Source: an uncultured Erythrobacter sp. (GTDB taxonomy: Bacteria > Pseudomonadota > Alphaproteobacteria > Sphingomonadales > Sphingomonadaceae). From it: 64,000 nucleotides of DNA. A model generated the notes under the pieces. That model did not search any database. It was not told the origin of the DNA and worked only from the letters and a program-made list of their open reading frames with translations. This document shows, piece after piece, positions 16,986 to 25,841 of the stretch (position 1 is its first letter; the number at the start of each line of letters is the position of its first letter). The stretch lies in contig CANLZI010000001.1 of the NCBI GenBank assembly GCA_947495555.1, positions 2,208,861 to 2,272,860 on the forward strand, read 5' to 3'. The position numbers and the translations under genes are program-made.

Positions 16986-17004
16986 TCAACCGCAGTTTTG
17001 AGCT

Positions 17005-17844
17005 TCAGACGGGTCTGAGTGTGTAATCGATCCGTATCCGCACCCATGATCCAACTTGAGATCGCCCGCCTACGCGCGCCGGGCGCACTCGGAACTGCCA
17101 CGCTGCAGCCAGGACGGCGCGGCCGATTTGTGATCCTCGCGGCACCTCGCCCAACAATTTGCAATCCTCCACCCGAAAATCAGGGACGGTTCGGCACTCG
17201 ATCAGGGCCGAGCCTGGTCCGCTGGCGGTTGACAGATAGCCAGCCAGTTCCTGATCGGTCGGCTCGCGGTACCACCGCGCTGCATACAGTGGTTCTCCAT
17301 TGGAAGCTGTTCCGACACGAGCACTGTCTGGCGGGCCGGGTGGCCCAGCATTGGGCGGTCCATAGACGCGCGGCGGGCCACTGGGCGGTGCTGGCGGCGG
17401 CGGAGGAGGTGGAGCAGGGACCGGCGGGGTTAGAATGATCGGATCGGGTTGAGCGGGCTGTGGCAGAGGTATCTCTGGCACCAGTTCTGGAGGCATCTCA
17501 ACCGGAGCCTCTTGCGTTTCGACCTGCTCTTGCGGTTCGGGCTCTGTCTCGGGAGGGGCTTCGTCGGTGAAATCCTGCGCGTCGAACGTGACCAGATCGT
17601 CCACCGCTTCGTCTTCCGTCGCAATCCCATAGCCGATGGTCAGCAGTAACAGCAGCAGCAATGCCTCGATCGCCAGAGCAATCGACAGGCCTAAGATGCG
17701 GCGCTTCAGCGGACGATTTGCGCCATTGTCCAGAAACCCGCCGGGTTCAGAAGCCGTCGCTGCATCGGTGGTTGGCACGATGTCGGGGAACCCTTGGCGG
17801 TTGAGAGAGCTGGCGAATCCACCCAGCACGCAGTGCGATACCAC
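17005..17844 (-). CDS. TonB-like protein with Pro-rich periplasmic linker
   Basis: 279 residues as an open frame from GTG 17844; a stop lies three codons upstream and the start has no clear ribosome binding site, so a later GTG near residue 23 is possible. One membrane helix (about 52-73) is followed by an acidic and Pro-rich linker (PEPQEQVETQE..., then a block of Pro near 150-165). A C-terminal domain with two Cys in IECRTVPDFRVEDC and a closing AAAWQFRVRPARVGG...VRIRIDY resembles the TonB C-terminal fold. It probably transmits proton-motive energy to outer-membrane receptors, but no exbB/exbD lie here. It follows comM on the same strand. Confidence 0.75.
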   Translation of the reverse strand: MVSHCVLGGFASSLNRQGFPDIVPTTDAATASEPGGFLDNGANRPLKRRILGLSIALAIEALLLLLLLTIGYGIATEDEAVDDLVTFDAQDFTDEAPPETEPEPQEQVETQEAPVEMPPELVPEIPLPQPAQPDPIILTPPVPAPPPPPPPAPPSGPPRVYGPPNAGPPGPPDSARVGTASNGEPLYAARWYREPTDQELAGYLSTASGPGSALIECRTVPDFRVEDCKLLGEVPRGSQIGRAVLAAAWQFRVRPARVGGRSQVGSWVRIRIDYTLRPV

Positions 17845-17936
17845 ATCCAGTCATTGCGCACAGGTGAATGGTGCCACTTTTGTGGGCGACCGGCGTTTTG
17901 GTGCGCTAGACCAATCGCCTAGATGTCGCGTTTATG

Positions 17937-19445
17937 CTAAGAACGCGGGGCTTGCCTGCGATAGCTCAGCGCTTCTGCAATATGCACGCGGCCAACTTGC
18001 TCCGCTCCCGCCAGATCAGCAATGGTCCGCGCCACGCGTAACATCCTTGTATAGGCGCGCGCGGAAAGCCGCATAGTATCGGCGGCCTGTCGCAGCAAAG
18101 CGCTGCCCGGCTCGTCAGGCGTAGCAAATTGATCCAGTGCATCACCATCCAGCTCTGCATTGCTGCGCGCACCTGTTTCGCCATAGCGGCGTGTCTGGCG
18201 TTGCCGCGCCGCTGCAACACGCGCTGCCACCTCGGCTGAGCCTTCTGCGGGTGGGGGCAGGCTGAGGTCAGCCGCACTAACCGGCTCAACTTCGACATGC
18301 AGATCAATCCGGTCGAGCATCGGTCCAGAAACCTTGCTTTGATAATCCGCAGCGCATCGCGGCGCGCGCGAGCAGGCCAGCGCCGGATCGCCCAGATGGC
18401 CGCATCGGCACGGGTTCATCGCGGCGATCAATTGGACGCGGGCGGGGAAGGTCACATGGGCATTGGCGCGGGCAATATCGACCGATCCGGTTTCCAGCGG
18501 TTGCCGCAGCGAATCGAGCACTGGCCGCTGAAACTCGGGCAGCTCGTCCAGGAACAGCACGCCCAGATGCGCCAGACTTACTTCTCCCGGGCGCACTTTC
18601 AGACCGCCACCTGTCAATGCGGCCATGCTGGCGGAGTGATGCGGTGCACGAAACGGGCGGGCGCGGCTGATCTTGCCGCCCTCCAGATTGCCTGCGACCG
18701 ATTGCACCATGGAAACCTCCAGCGCCTCGGCAGGGGTCAGCTCTGGCAAGATGCCGGGCAGGCAGGATGCGAGCAGGCTTTTGCCGGCCCCCGGCGGTCC
18801 ATTCATCAGCATGTTGTGACCGCCGGCAGCTGCAATTTCCAACGCTCTTTTGGCTGTCTCTTGGCCCTTTACGCGGTTCAGATCCGTCGCGGGAGGGGAA
18901 ACCTCAACCTCACCGCGGGGTGGCTCGGGCAGGTTTTGTGTGCCTTTCAAATGGTTGAGCAGACTGACCAGATCGGGTGCTGCCAACACCGGAACCCCGC
19001 TCGCCCAACGCGCCTCAGACCCTTGCGGGGCTGGGCAGATCAGGCCCGCCTCTTGCTCGCTCGCATGCAATGCGGCCAACAGCACGCCGGGTGACACGGC
19101 GATCCGGCCATCGAGTGACAATTCTCCCACCGCGATCCAGTCGGCCATTTGCTCGGCATCACACACGCCCATTGCGGAAAGCAGAGCGAGAGCGATGGGC
19201 AGATCGAAATGCGATCCTTCCTTGGGCAGGTCTGCGGGGGATAGATTGATGGTGATGCGTTTGGGCGGCAAGGCAAGGCCCATCGCCGATAATGCGGACT
19301 GCACCCGCTCCCGGCTTTCGCCCACCGCCTTGTCGGGCAGGCCAACAATCGCAAAGCGAGGCAGCCCAGGTGCGATCTGACACTGCACTTCGACCGAGCG
19401 GGCACTAAGTCCCAGATATGCAACCGTTCTGACCAATGCGACCAT
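17937..19445 (-). CDS. comM: YifB/ComM family Mg-chelatase-like AAA ATPase
   Basis: 502 residues. An N-terminal Lon-protease-like (ChlI) domain (VALVRTVAYLGL...VQIAPGLPRFAIVGLPDKAV...INLSPADLPKEG) is followed by AAA with Walker A NGPPGAGKS and Walker B LFLDELPEF. A Cys cluster NPCRCGHLGDP...CSRAPRC is characteristic. The C-terminal Mg_chelatase_C segment ends with LSYRRQ. In Vibrio and relatives ComM is a hexameric helicase that extends branch migration during natural transformation. Homologues are widespread in species not known to be competent, so competence here is not implied. Confidence 0.95.
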   Translation of the reverse strand: MVALVRTVAYLGLSARSVEVQCQIAPGLPRFAIVGLPDKAVGESRERVQSALSAMGLALPPKRITINLSPADLPKEGSHFDLPIALALLSAMGVCDAEQMADWIAVGELSLDGRIAVSPGVLLAALHASEQEAGLICPAPQGSEARWASGVPVLAAPDLVSLLNHLKGTQNLPEPPRGEVEVSPPATDLNRVKGQETAKRALEIAAAGGHNMLMNGPPGAGKSLLASCLPGILPELTPAEALEVSMVQSVAGNLEGGKISRARPFRAPHHSASMAALTGGGLKVRPGEVSLAHLGVLFLDELPEFQRPVLDSLRQPLETGSVDIARANAHVTFPARVQLIAAMNPCRCGHLGDPALACSRAPRCAADYQSKVSGPMLDRIDLHVEVEPVSAADLSLPPPAEGSAEVAARVAAARQRQTRRYGETGARSNAELDGDALDQFATPDEPGSALLRQAADTMRLSARAYTRMLRVARTIADLAGAEQVGRVHIAEALSYRRQAPRS

Positions 19446-19752
19446 GTCACGCTTTCAAAAGCTCAAATGGAGCTAAGGCATGCTCATGCTGGCCATGGCC
19501 GGGCAAATTAAAGGATTTTAACCGTTTGCTGTACTAAGCTAATCGGGATCGAGCGGGTCGGTGTTGCCGCCATTTGGCGCGTCTGTTGCAACCAAGAAAT
19601 TGAGCGATCAAACGCGTTGATTGCTTGACTCGGCAGCACCCTTGTCCTAACCGCGCGCCCACTGAGGCGGTCGTCGTTTGAAGGCGGCCCTTTTTATTGG
19701 TGCCGGTTACGCTTAAAGCGATGGCTGCATCACTTTTGATTTTGAGGACGAT
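19446..19752. promoter_or_regulatory. Intergenic region with candidate rpmH promoter (TTGACT 19625, TAACCG 19648)
   Basis: No gene is visible in these 307 bases. A plus-strand promoter candidate reads TTGACT (19625-19630), 17-base spacer, TAACCG (19648-19653), leaving about a 95-base rpmH leader. The leader holds the weak arms AGGCGG/GGCCCTTT around 19665-19695. A TTAA-N6-TTAAC element at 19508-19522, close to the comM start, resembles a CtrA site but has the wrong spacing. Confidence 0.45.
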
Positions 19753-19887
19753 ATGAAGCGGACATTCCAGCCAAGCAATCTCGTGCGTGCACGTCGCCAC
19801 GGATTCTTCGCACGCAAGAAAACCGTCGGAGGCCGCAATGTTTTGCGCGCTCGCCGCCGTCGCGGTCGCAAGAACCTTTGTGCGTAA
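19753..19887 (+). CDS. rpmH: 50S ribosomal protein L34
   Basis: 44 residues, [24 protein letters not shown]..., the invariant L34 sequence ending GRKNLCA. A GAGGA site lies 5 bases ahead. It is the first gene of the conserved rpmH-rnpA-yidD-yidC-engB cluster. In many bacteria this cluster sits next to dnaA and the origin; no dnaA is present here. Confidence 0.98.
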   Translation: MKRTFQPSNLVRARRHGFFARKKTVGGRNVLRARRRRGRKNLCA

Positions 19888-19916
19888 GCACGCACGCTAA
19901 TACTCAAGAAATCGCG

Positions 19917-20294
19917 GTGCTAACGCGTCGCGCCGATTTTCTTGCTGCGAACCGGGGCCTGCGCATTGCACGCCCCGGTTTCGTGCTTTTGGCGAACCCG
20001 AATGGCGGGCGCGGCAAACGCTATGGCATCACCATCACCAAAAAAGTTGGCAATGCGGTGGTGCGCAACCGAATGAAGCGCCGCTTTCGTGAATTGCTGC
20101 GCGCGGCTTTGCCTGACAGCGGTCTGCCCGATCACGATCACATCTTGATTGGCCGCGATGGCGGGATTGAGCGTGATTATACCGCTTTGGCCGCAGAGCT
20201 GGACCAGGCCTTGGGCCGCGCTGCCGAGGGTAAAGGCGACCGTTCACGCAAATTTCGCGGGCCGCGGAAAGGTGCACAGAAAAGCAAGCCATGA
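19917..20294 (+). CDS. rnpA: Ribonuclease P protein component
   Basis: 125 residues from GTG 19917, reading [25 protein letters not shown]. The frame is open back to 19878 but earlier starts overlap rpmH and do not match the family. The RNR signature is in [19 protein letters not shown]. It binds the catalytic RNA of RNase P and helps process tRNA 5' ends. A basic, disordered C-terminal tail (about 95-125) is longer than in E. coli. The stop overlaps the yidD start (ATGA). Confidence 0.95.
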   Translation: MLTRRADFLAANRGLRIARPGFVLLANPNGGRGKRYGITITKKVGNAVVRNRMKRRFRELLRAALPDSGLPDHDHILIGRDGGIERDYTALAAELDQALGRAAEGKGDRSRKFRGPRKGAQKSKP

Positions 20295-20500
20295 AGCACA
20301 TTTTCATCGCTATCGCCCGGCTGTGGCAAATCGGACCCAGCCGCATTTTGCCGCCCACATGCCGTTTTTCACCGTCATGCTCGCAATATGCGATCGAGGC
20401 TTTGGGGAAACATGGTGCGATCAAGGGTGGATGGATGGCAACAAAGCGGATAATGCGCTGCCACCCTTGGGGTGGGCAGGGCTATGATCCTGTACCGTAG
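20291..20500 (+). CDS. yidD: Membrane protein insertion efficiency factor YidD
   Basis: 69 residues. Amphipathic N-terminus ([10 protein letters not shown]) and the conserved [19 protein letters not shown] and [17 protein letters not shown] motifs with three Cys. YidD associates with the inner membrane and assists YidC-dependent insertion. ATG overlaps the rnpA stop by 4 bases and yidC follows after 47 bases. Confidence 0.95.
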   Translation: MKHIFIAIARLWQIGPSRILPPTCRFSPSCSQYAIEALGKHGAIKGGWMATKRIMRCHPWGGQGYDPVP

Positions 20501-20547
20501 TACCTATATAACACACTTATGACCTTTAAGACGCACAGGATTTGATC

Positions 20548-22320
20548 TTGGACAACCAGCGTAATCTTCTCTTCGCCGTGGCGCTTTCCTTCCTGCTCAT
20601 TTTGGGTTGGGATGCGGGCATGCGCTATTTCTATCCAGAGGCCTCGACCGCTGGCGCGCCGCAATCCAGCGATCCAACCGTGGCCGCATCTGCCGCCCCA
20701 CAGGGTTCTGCAGAATTGGGTAGTGCGGCGGGTGAACCTGCTGGACCGGTTGACCTGTCAACAGCGCTGTCCTCACCGCAGCGAGTCAGCATTGATGCAG
20801 CGCGGGTTGAAGGCTCGATCAATTTGGTCGGCGCACAGCTGGACGATATCGAGTTGAAGGATCACCGCGAGACCACTGACCAAGACAGTGGCCCGGTGCA
20901 ATTGTTTGCGCCCAAGGGGACCCCTGGGCAATATTTTGCGCAATTTGGCTGGATCGGAAATGGCGTAACCCTGCCAACGCCGCAAACCGTGTGGCAGGCC
21001 GATGGCCAAACGCTGACCCAAACTTCGCCGGTCACGCTGACGCATGACAATGGCGAGGGTCAGATCTTCTCGATCAAATATTCGATCGATGCCAATTATA
21101 TGATTACCGCCGAACAGTCGGTGGTTAACAATGGTGATGGCTCTATTGTGGTGCAGCCTTACGGCCTGCTCAATCGCAACACGGTCAACGCCAGCCCCAG
21201 CACATTCAACGCGCATTCCGGACCCATCGGAGCGTTTGGCGATTCGGTTGATTACGGCGTTGATTATGACGATCTGGCCGAGAACGGCACTTATACGCCG
21301 GCCGCTGGCAAGACGCATTGGACCGGCTTTAGCGACATTTACTGGCTGTCTGCTCTGATCCCGCAAGGCGATCAAACTGTCACTCCGGGCTTTCGCTCTT
21401 TGGGCGATGATATTTTCCGCGCCGATGTGATCTATGGACCTGAAACGGTTGCTGCCGGCTCTACGGTGTCCAGCTCTACGTTGCTGTTTGCAGGCGCGAA
21501 GGAAAGCGCGGTGCTCGATACCTATCGTGATGATCTGGGTATCGATAAATTCGGCAAGGCAATCGACTGGGGTTGGTTCGAATGGTTCGTCAAACCGATG
21601 GTTTGGCTGCTGCGGACCCTGTATGATTTTGCCGGCAATTTCGGCGTTGCCATCATCTTACTGACCATCATCATTCGTGGTGCCTTGTTCCCGATAGCGC
21701 AAAAGCAATTTGCCAGCATGGCCGGAATGAAGGCGGTTCAGCCCAAGATGAAGGCGCTGCAAGAGCGTTACAAGGACGACAAGCAAAAGCAGCAGCAAGA
21801 GGTCATGGCGCTCTATAAGAAAGAGGGTGTCAATCCGCTGGCGGGCTGTTTGCCGCTGTTGATCCAGATCCCGATCTTCTTTGCTTTGTATAAGGCGCTG
21901 ATCCTGGCGATCGAAATGCGCCACAAGCCATTTGTGCTGTGGATCGAAGATTTGTCGGCGCCCGATCCGGCCAAGATCCTGAACCTGTTTGGCCTATTAC
22001 CGTTCGACCCTCCCGGGTTCTTGGGCATAGGCGTTTTGGCGGTTCTGCTGGGTGTTACCATGTGGCTCACGTTCAAGCTGAACCCCAGCGCGATGGATCC
22101 GATGCAGCAGCAAATCTTCAACTTCATGCCTTGGGTATTGATGTTTGTGATGGCTCCATTTGCGGCAGGTTTGCTGCTGTACTGGGTCACCTCCAACCTG
22201 CTGACATTGGCCCAGCAAAGCTATCTCTATTCCAAGCATCCGCAGCTGCGTGCAGCCGCTGAGAAGGAAAAGGCAGAAAAAGCATTGGCCAAGCAGCGCG
22301 AAGAAGCGTCCGAAAAGTGA
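20548..22320 (+). CDS. yidC: Membrane protein insertase YidC
   Basis: 590 residues from TTG 20548 (reading MDNQRNLL), with ACAGGA 7 bases ahead; a TTG two codons earlier gives MILDNQ and is less typical. N-terminal membrane helix (about 7-22), then a large periplasmic beta domain (about 60-350). The conserved five-helix insertase core holds FDFAGNFGVAIILLTIIIRGALFP, the Lys/Gln-rich cytoplasmic hairpin (KMKALQERYKDDKQKQQQEVM), and NPLAGCLPLLIQIPIFFALY. It inserts membrane proteins alone or with SecYEG. The basic C-terminal tail is short. Confidence 0.97.
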   Translation: MDNQRNLLFAVALSFLLILGWDAGMRYFYPEASTAGAPQSSDPTVAASAAPQGSAELGSAAGEPAGPVDLSTALSSPQRVSIDAARVEGSINLVGAQLDDIELKDHRETTDQDSGPVQLFAPKGTPGQYFAQFGWIGNGVTLPTPQTVWQADGQTLTQTSPVTLTHDNGEGQIFSIKYSIDANYMITAEQSVVNNGDGSIVVQPYGLLNRNTVNASPSTFNAHSGPIGAFGDSVDYGVDYDDLAENGTYTPAAGKTHWTGFSDIYWLSALIPQGDQTVTPGFRSLGDDIFRADVIYGPETVAAGSTVSSSTLLFAGAKESAVLDTYRDDLGIDKFGKAIDWGWFEWFVKPMVWLLRTLYDFAGNFGVAIILLTIIIRGALFPIAQKQFASMAGMKAVQPKMKALQERYKDDKQKQQQEVMALYKKEGVNPLAGCLPLLIQIPIFFALYKALILAIEMRHKPFVLWIEDLSAPDPAKILNLFGLLPFDPPGFLGIGVLAVLLGVTMWLTFKLNPSAMDPMQQQIFNFMPWVLMFVMAPFAAGLLLYWVTSNLLTLAQQSYLYSKHPQLRAAAEKEKAEKALAKQREEASEK

Positions 22321-22988
22321 GCCAGTCTGATCACAGCGAGGAAGCCGCCCAGGCTTTTGCCGAGAAATCGGCGAGCAAGCTCTTTTCAGGGCGGGTGGAA
22401 TTCTTGCTGTCTGCGCCGCAGCTGAAATTCCTGCCCGATCCCAAAGTGCCGGAAATTGCATTTTGTGGCCGAAGCAATGTCGGCAAAAGCTCGCTTTTGA
22501 ATGCGCTAACCGGGCGTCGATCGATTGCTCGTGCATCGGTAACGCCGGGCCGCACGCAGGAACTAAACATATTCGAGGTGGGCGATCCTACTCTGTTCCG
22601 TCTGGTCGATATGCCCGGCTATGGCTTTGCCAAGGCTCCACCCAAAGTGGTCGACAATTGGAAAAAGCTGGTCCGGACCTACCTGAAAGGGCGCGTGGTT
22701 CTGAACCGCACCTTGTTGCTGGTGGATAGCCGCCACGGCTTGAAAGAGGTCGACCGCGAAATGATGACCATGCTGGACGAAGCAGCGGTCAGCTATCGGT
22801 TGGTTTTGACCAAGGCGGACAAAATCAAGGCGAGCGATCTGGCAAAGACCGTTGCGCAAGTGGAAACAGAAGCGCGCAAGCATTCCGCGGCCTTCCCCTT
22901 GTTGCATGTCACCAGCAGCGAAAAGGGCATGGGCATTGCCGAATTGCGGGCCGCCGTTGTCGCCGATGCGGGCGTGCAGATTACCTAA
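22317..22988 (+). CDS. engB: Ribosome biogenesis GTPase EngB (YihA/YsxC)
   Basis: 223 residues starting with GTG that overlaps the yidC stop (GTGA). G1 GRSNVGKS at 51-58, G2 TPGRTQ, G3 DMPGYG, G4 LTKADK and G5 TSSEKG are all present. It is an essential GTPase for large-subunit assembly. Being last in the rpmH cluster is the normal alphaproteobacterial arrangement. A weak AAGGC/GCCTT hairpin follows the stop. Confidence 0.96.
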   Translation: MSQSDHSEEAAQAFAEKSASKLFSGRVEFLLSAPQLKFLPDPKVPEIAFCGRSNVGKSSLLNALTGRRSIARASVTPGRTQELNIFEVGDPTLFRLVDMPGYGFAKAPPKVVDNWKKLVRTYLKGRVVLNRTLLLVDSRHGLKEVDREMMTMLDEAAVSYRLVLTKADKIKASDLAKTVAQVETEARKHSAAFPLLHVTSSEKGMGIAELRAAVVADAGVQIT

Positions 22989-23053
22989 GGCGAATTTGCC
23001 TTCGGCCTCCCAATTTCATTGACGATTGCGGCTGAGCCAGCCACTCACAAGCC

Positions 23054-24982
23054 ATGCAATTGGGTGTCTGTTATTATCCTGAGCACTGGCCGCGCGAGCG
23101 GTGGGAAACCGATGCGCGCATGATGGCCGAAACGGGCCTGTCGCGCGTGCGGATTGGCGAGTTTGCGTGGAGCCGGATCGAACCGGAACCAGGCCAGTTT
23201 AACTGGCAATGGCTGGATGACGCGGTCGAGGTTCTGCACGCAGCCGGGCTGGGCATCATCATGGGAACTCCAACCGCCACGCCGCCCAAATGGCTGTGCG
23301 ATTCTATGCCCGATATGGTTGCGCTTGATCGCCATGGCCGCCCGCGCGGATTTGGATCGCGGCGGCATTATTGCTTCAGCCATGCAGGCTATCGCGAACA
23401 ATCAGCCCGCATCACGCGCGCCATGGCCGAGCGGTATGGCGCGCATCCCGGCGTTGTCAGCTGGCAAACCGACAATGAATATGGCTGTCATGACACGGTG
23501 CAGAGTTTCTCGACCTCGGCGCGCGATGCTTTCCGCGTCTGGCTGGAGCGCCGCTATGGTCAGATCGAGGCGCTCAATCGTGCCTGGGGCAATGTCTTCT
23601 GGTCGATGGAATATCGCAATTTTGCCGAAGTTGAGCTTCCCAATCTGACCGTGACCGAGGCAAACCCAGCCCATTGGCTGGCGTTCCGGCGGTTCTCGTC
23701 CGATCAGGTAGTGTCCTTTAACAAAGCGCAGGTCGCCATATTGCGCGAACACTCACCAGGTCGCGATATCACTCACAATGCGATGGGTTTTTACACCGGC
23801 TATGATCATCACGATCTGGCAGCAGATCTGGATGTGCTGGGGTGGGATTCCTATCCGCTGGGCTTTCTTGAGCAGTTCCGCTTCTCAGCCTCGGACAAGC
23901 TGGAATATGCCCGCCAGGGGCATCCCGATATCGCAGCGTTCCACCATGATCTGTATCGCGGCTGCGCGCGCGATAAACGATGGAGCGTGCTGGAACAGCA
24001 ACCCGGGCCGGTAAATTGGGCGCGGCACAACCCCGCGCCTTTGCTCGGCATGGTCGGCTTGTGGACACTGGAGGCTGCTGCGCATGGCGCAGAAATGGTG
24101 AGCTATTTCCGCTGGCGCCAAGCGCCGTTTGCCCAAGAGCAAATGCACGCCGGATTGTTGCGGCCCGACGGAGCGCCTGCACCGGCTTTGGCAGAGGCCA
24201 AAGATGCCGCGTCAAAATTGGAGACCTTGGGACCAATTGGCGAGACCTGCCGAGATGTCGCACTGATCTTTGCCTATGATGCGGAATGGATGACGCAGAT
24301 CCAACCGCAAGGCGAAGGCCTGTCGGCTTTATGGGCGCTGTTCGATTTCTACCGCGCTTTGCGGCGTTTGGGCGTCAATGTAGACATAGTTCCCCCCACT
24401 GCTGATCTAAGCGACTATGCGATGGTGGTGGTGCCATGCTTGCCTATTGTGCCGACAGCTTTGGCCAAAGCATTGGAGCAATTCCAAGGGCAAATCGTGA
24501 TCGGACCGCGCACCGGCAGTCGCGATGCTGATTTCTGCATGCCCGACAATCTCGCGCCGGGCTCTCTGAGCCCATTGCTCAATCTGACAGTCACACGCAG
24601 CGAAAGTCTGGCTCCAGGGTTAGAGCATGCTGGAGACGGCTGGGCGATTGCCCGCTGGCTTGACCATGTCGAGGGTGATGCGGAACCTGAATTGACCGCC
24701 GTGGATGGCACAGTGGCGTGCTGGCGCAATGGCAAGGCGCGCTATTTGGCCAGCTGGCCGCAAGGCGCGCTGTTGGACGAAGTGATCACGCGGGCATGTG
24801 GCGATGCCGGAATTGCGACCACCCCATTGCCCGAAGGATTGCGCATCAGGCGGACGGGAAATTATCTGTTCGCGTTCAACTATTCAGCGGGCGAGATCGC
24901 TCTGCCCGATGCAATTGAGGGTGAGGTCATGATCGGTTCGCGAACCATGCTGCCCGCCAGCGTAACTGTGTTTGTACGTTAG
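23054..24982 (+). CDS. GH42 beta-galactosidase
   Basis: 642 residues. N-terminal TIM barrel starting LGVCYYPEHWPRERW, acid/base Glu142 in TDNEYGCH and nucleophile Glu314 in VLEQQPGPVNWA. The trimerisation domain follows (from about 380, VALIFAYDAEWM) and then a C-terminal beta domain with PEGLRIRRTGNYLFAFNYS. No signal peptide, so it is cytoplasmic and acts on imported galactosides or oligosaccharides. The start has no obvious strong ribosome binding site. No transporter or regulator for galactosides is adjacent. It overlaps the convergent YhhQ gene by 4 bases. Confidence 0.94.
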   Translation: MQLGVCYYPEHWPRERWETDARMMAETGLSRVRIGEFAWSRIEPEPGQFNWQWLDDAVEVLHAAGLGIIMGTPTATPPKWLCDSMPDMVALDRHGRPRGFGSRRHYCFSHAGYREQSARITRAMAERYGAHPGVVSWQTDNEYGCHDTVQSFSTSARDAFRVWLERRYGQIEALNRAWGNVFWSMEYRNFAEVELPNLTVTEANPAHWLAFRRFSSDQVVSFNKAQVAILREHSPGRDITHNAMGFYTGYDHHDLAADLDVLGWDSYPLGFLEQFRFSASDKLEYARQGHPDIAAFHHDLYRGCARDKRWSVLEQQPGPVNWARHNPAPLLGMVGLWTLEAAAHGAEMVSYFRWRQAPFAQEQMHAGLLRPDGAPAPALAEAKDAASKLETLGPIGETCRDVALIFAYDAEWMTQIQPQGEGLSALWALFDFYRALRRLGVNVDIVPPTADLSDYAMVVVPCLPIVPTALAKALEQFQGQIVIGPRTGSRDADFCMPDNLAPGSLSPLLNLTVTRSESLAPGLEHAGDGWAIARWLDHVEGDAEPELTAVDGTVACWRNGKARYLASWPQGALLDEVITRACGDAGIATTPLPEGLRIRRTGNYLFAFNYSAGEIALPDAIEGEVMIGSRTMLPASVTVFVR

Positions 24983-25689
24983 CTCGTTTGGCGCGCATCC
25001 AGCCATTGCGCCAGCTTCACCCCACCGGTGATTAAAAACGGCACCAGCACGATGCTGAGCGTGACTTTGGCAATGACTTGGCCAATCAACAAATCGGTGA
25101 TGTCAAACTCGCCGTAGAAGGCCAGTGTAATGAAAATCACCGAATCCACCGCCTGGCTTAATGCCGAGGCAATGGCCCCGCGCACCATCAAGCCAAAGGT
25201 ATTGGCCTCTCCACTGCCCGCCAGCTTTGAGAATATCCAGACATTCAGCAGCAGCGATGTGATGTAGGCCGCCGGTCCCGCCATCAAGATGCGCGGGGTC
25301 TGGCCCAACACGCGCTCAAAGGCGGCAAGATCATCACTGCGGAACTCCAGCATCTCGTTGGATGGGGGCAGTTGCAACACCAGAAATATCAGCGCCGCTG
25401 AAACAGCCAGCGGAATAAAACCTATCCAAATCATCTTGTTAGCCAGCTTCTGGCCATACAGCTGGGCAATGGTGGAAGTGATCACCACCAGCAACAGGAA
25501 GGGGAAGATACCGGCCTCAACCGCCAGATTTGTAGGCCACAATTGCACCTGCTTATAGGCGACAAATCCGGCCAGCACCGTCATTCCGCCATACAGGATC
25601 ATATAGATGAACAAGGCGGTCGGCATGGTAACGCCATGCTGGACCGTTGTGGTGGCAGCGGATGATGGGTGCGATTGGCTGTCTGTCAT
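24979..25689 (-). CDS. yhhQ: Queuosine precursor transporter (YhhQ/VUT family)
   Basis: 236 residues from ATG 25687-25689. Six or more membrane helices are visible, with the family landmarks TSTIAQLYGQKLANKMIWIGF and RGAIASALSQAVDSVIFITLAF. YhhQ imports queuosine precursors (7-cyano-7-deazaguanine or preQ1) for tRNA wobble modification. The open frame extends far upstream, but the earlier part (with CPFARQQ-type composition) has no membrane character and overlaps the divergent nupC. No preQ1 riboswitch was recognised upstream. Confidence 0.9.
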   Translation of the reverse strand: MTDSQSHPSSAATTTVQHGVTMPTALFIYMILYGGMTVLAGFVAYKQVQLWPTNLAVEAGIFPFLLLVVITSTIAQLYGQKLANKMIWIGFIPLAVSAALIFLVLQLPPSNEMLEFRSDDLAAFERVLGQTPRILMAGPAAYITSLLLNVWIFSKLAGSGEANTFGLMVRGAIASALSQAVDSVIFITLAFYGEFDITDLLIGQVIAKVTLSIVLVPFLITGGVKLAQWLDARQTS

Positions 25690-25841
25690 GCGGTGATGAT
25701 TATGGCGCTCGCGATAAAAAGGGAAGTCACCGGACCAATCCACCTGTGCATTTGACTGTTGGCGAGCAAAAGGCGAGACGATCCCAATTGCCGGGTTCAC
25801 CGAATCTGGCAGGCACATTTCTGGCAGCGCAGGGGAGTTAC

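Noticed and set aside
17366..17440. Tandem repeat of GGC/GGA-type triplets
   Set aside because: This is the coding sequence of the Pro-rich linker of the TonB-like protein (repeated Pro codons on the minus strand), not an independent repeat element.
19508..19522. CtrA-like TTAA...TTAAC near the comM start
   Set aside because: The spacing is 6 bases where the CtrA site needs 7, and there is no second site or cell-cycle gene here.
19753..22988. Chromosome origin beside rpmH-rnpA-yidC
   Set aside because: No dnaA, no cluster of DnaA boxes and no AT-rich unwinding stretch; the cluster alone does not mark oriC in alphaproteobacteria.
25690..25841. preQ1 riboswitch between yhhQ and nupC
   Set aside because: I found no preQ1 aptamer-like hairpin followed by its A-rich tail on the yhhQ strand.
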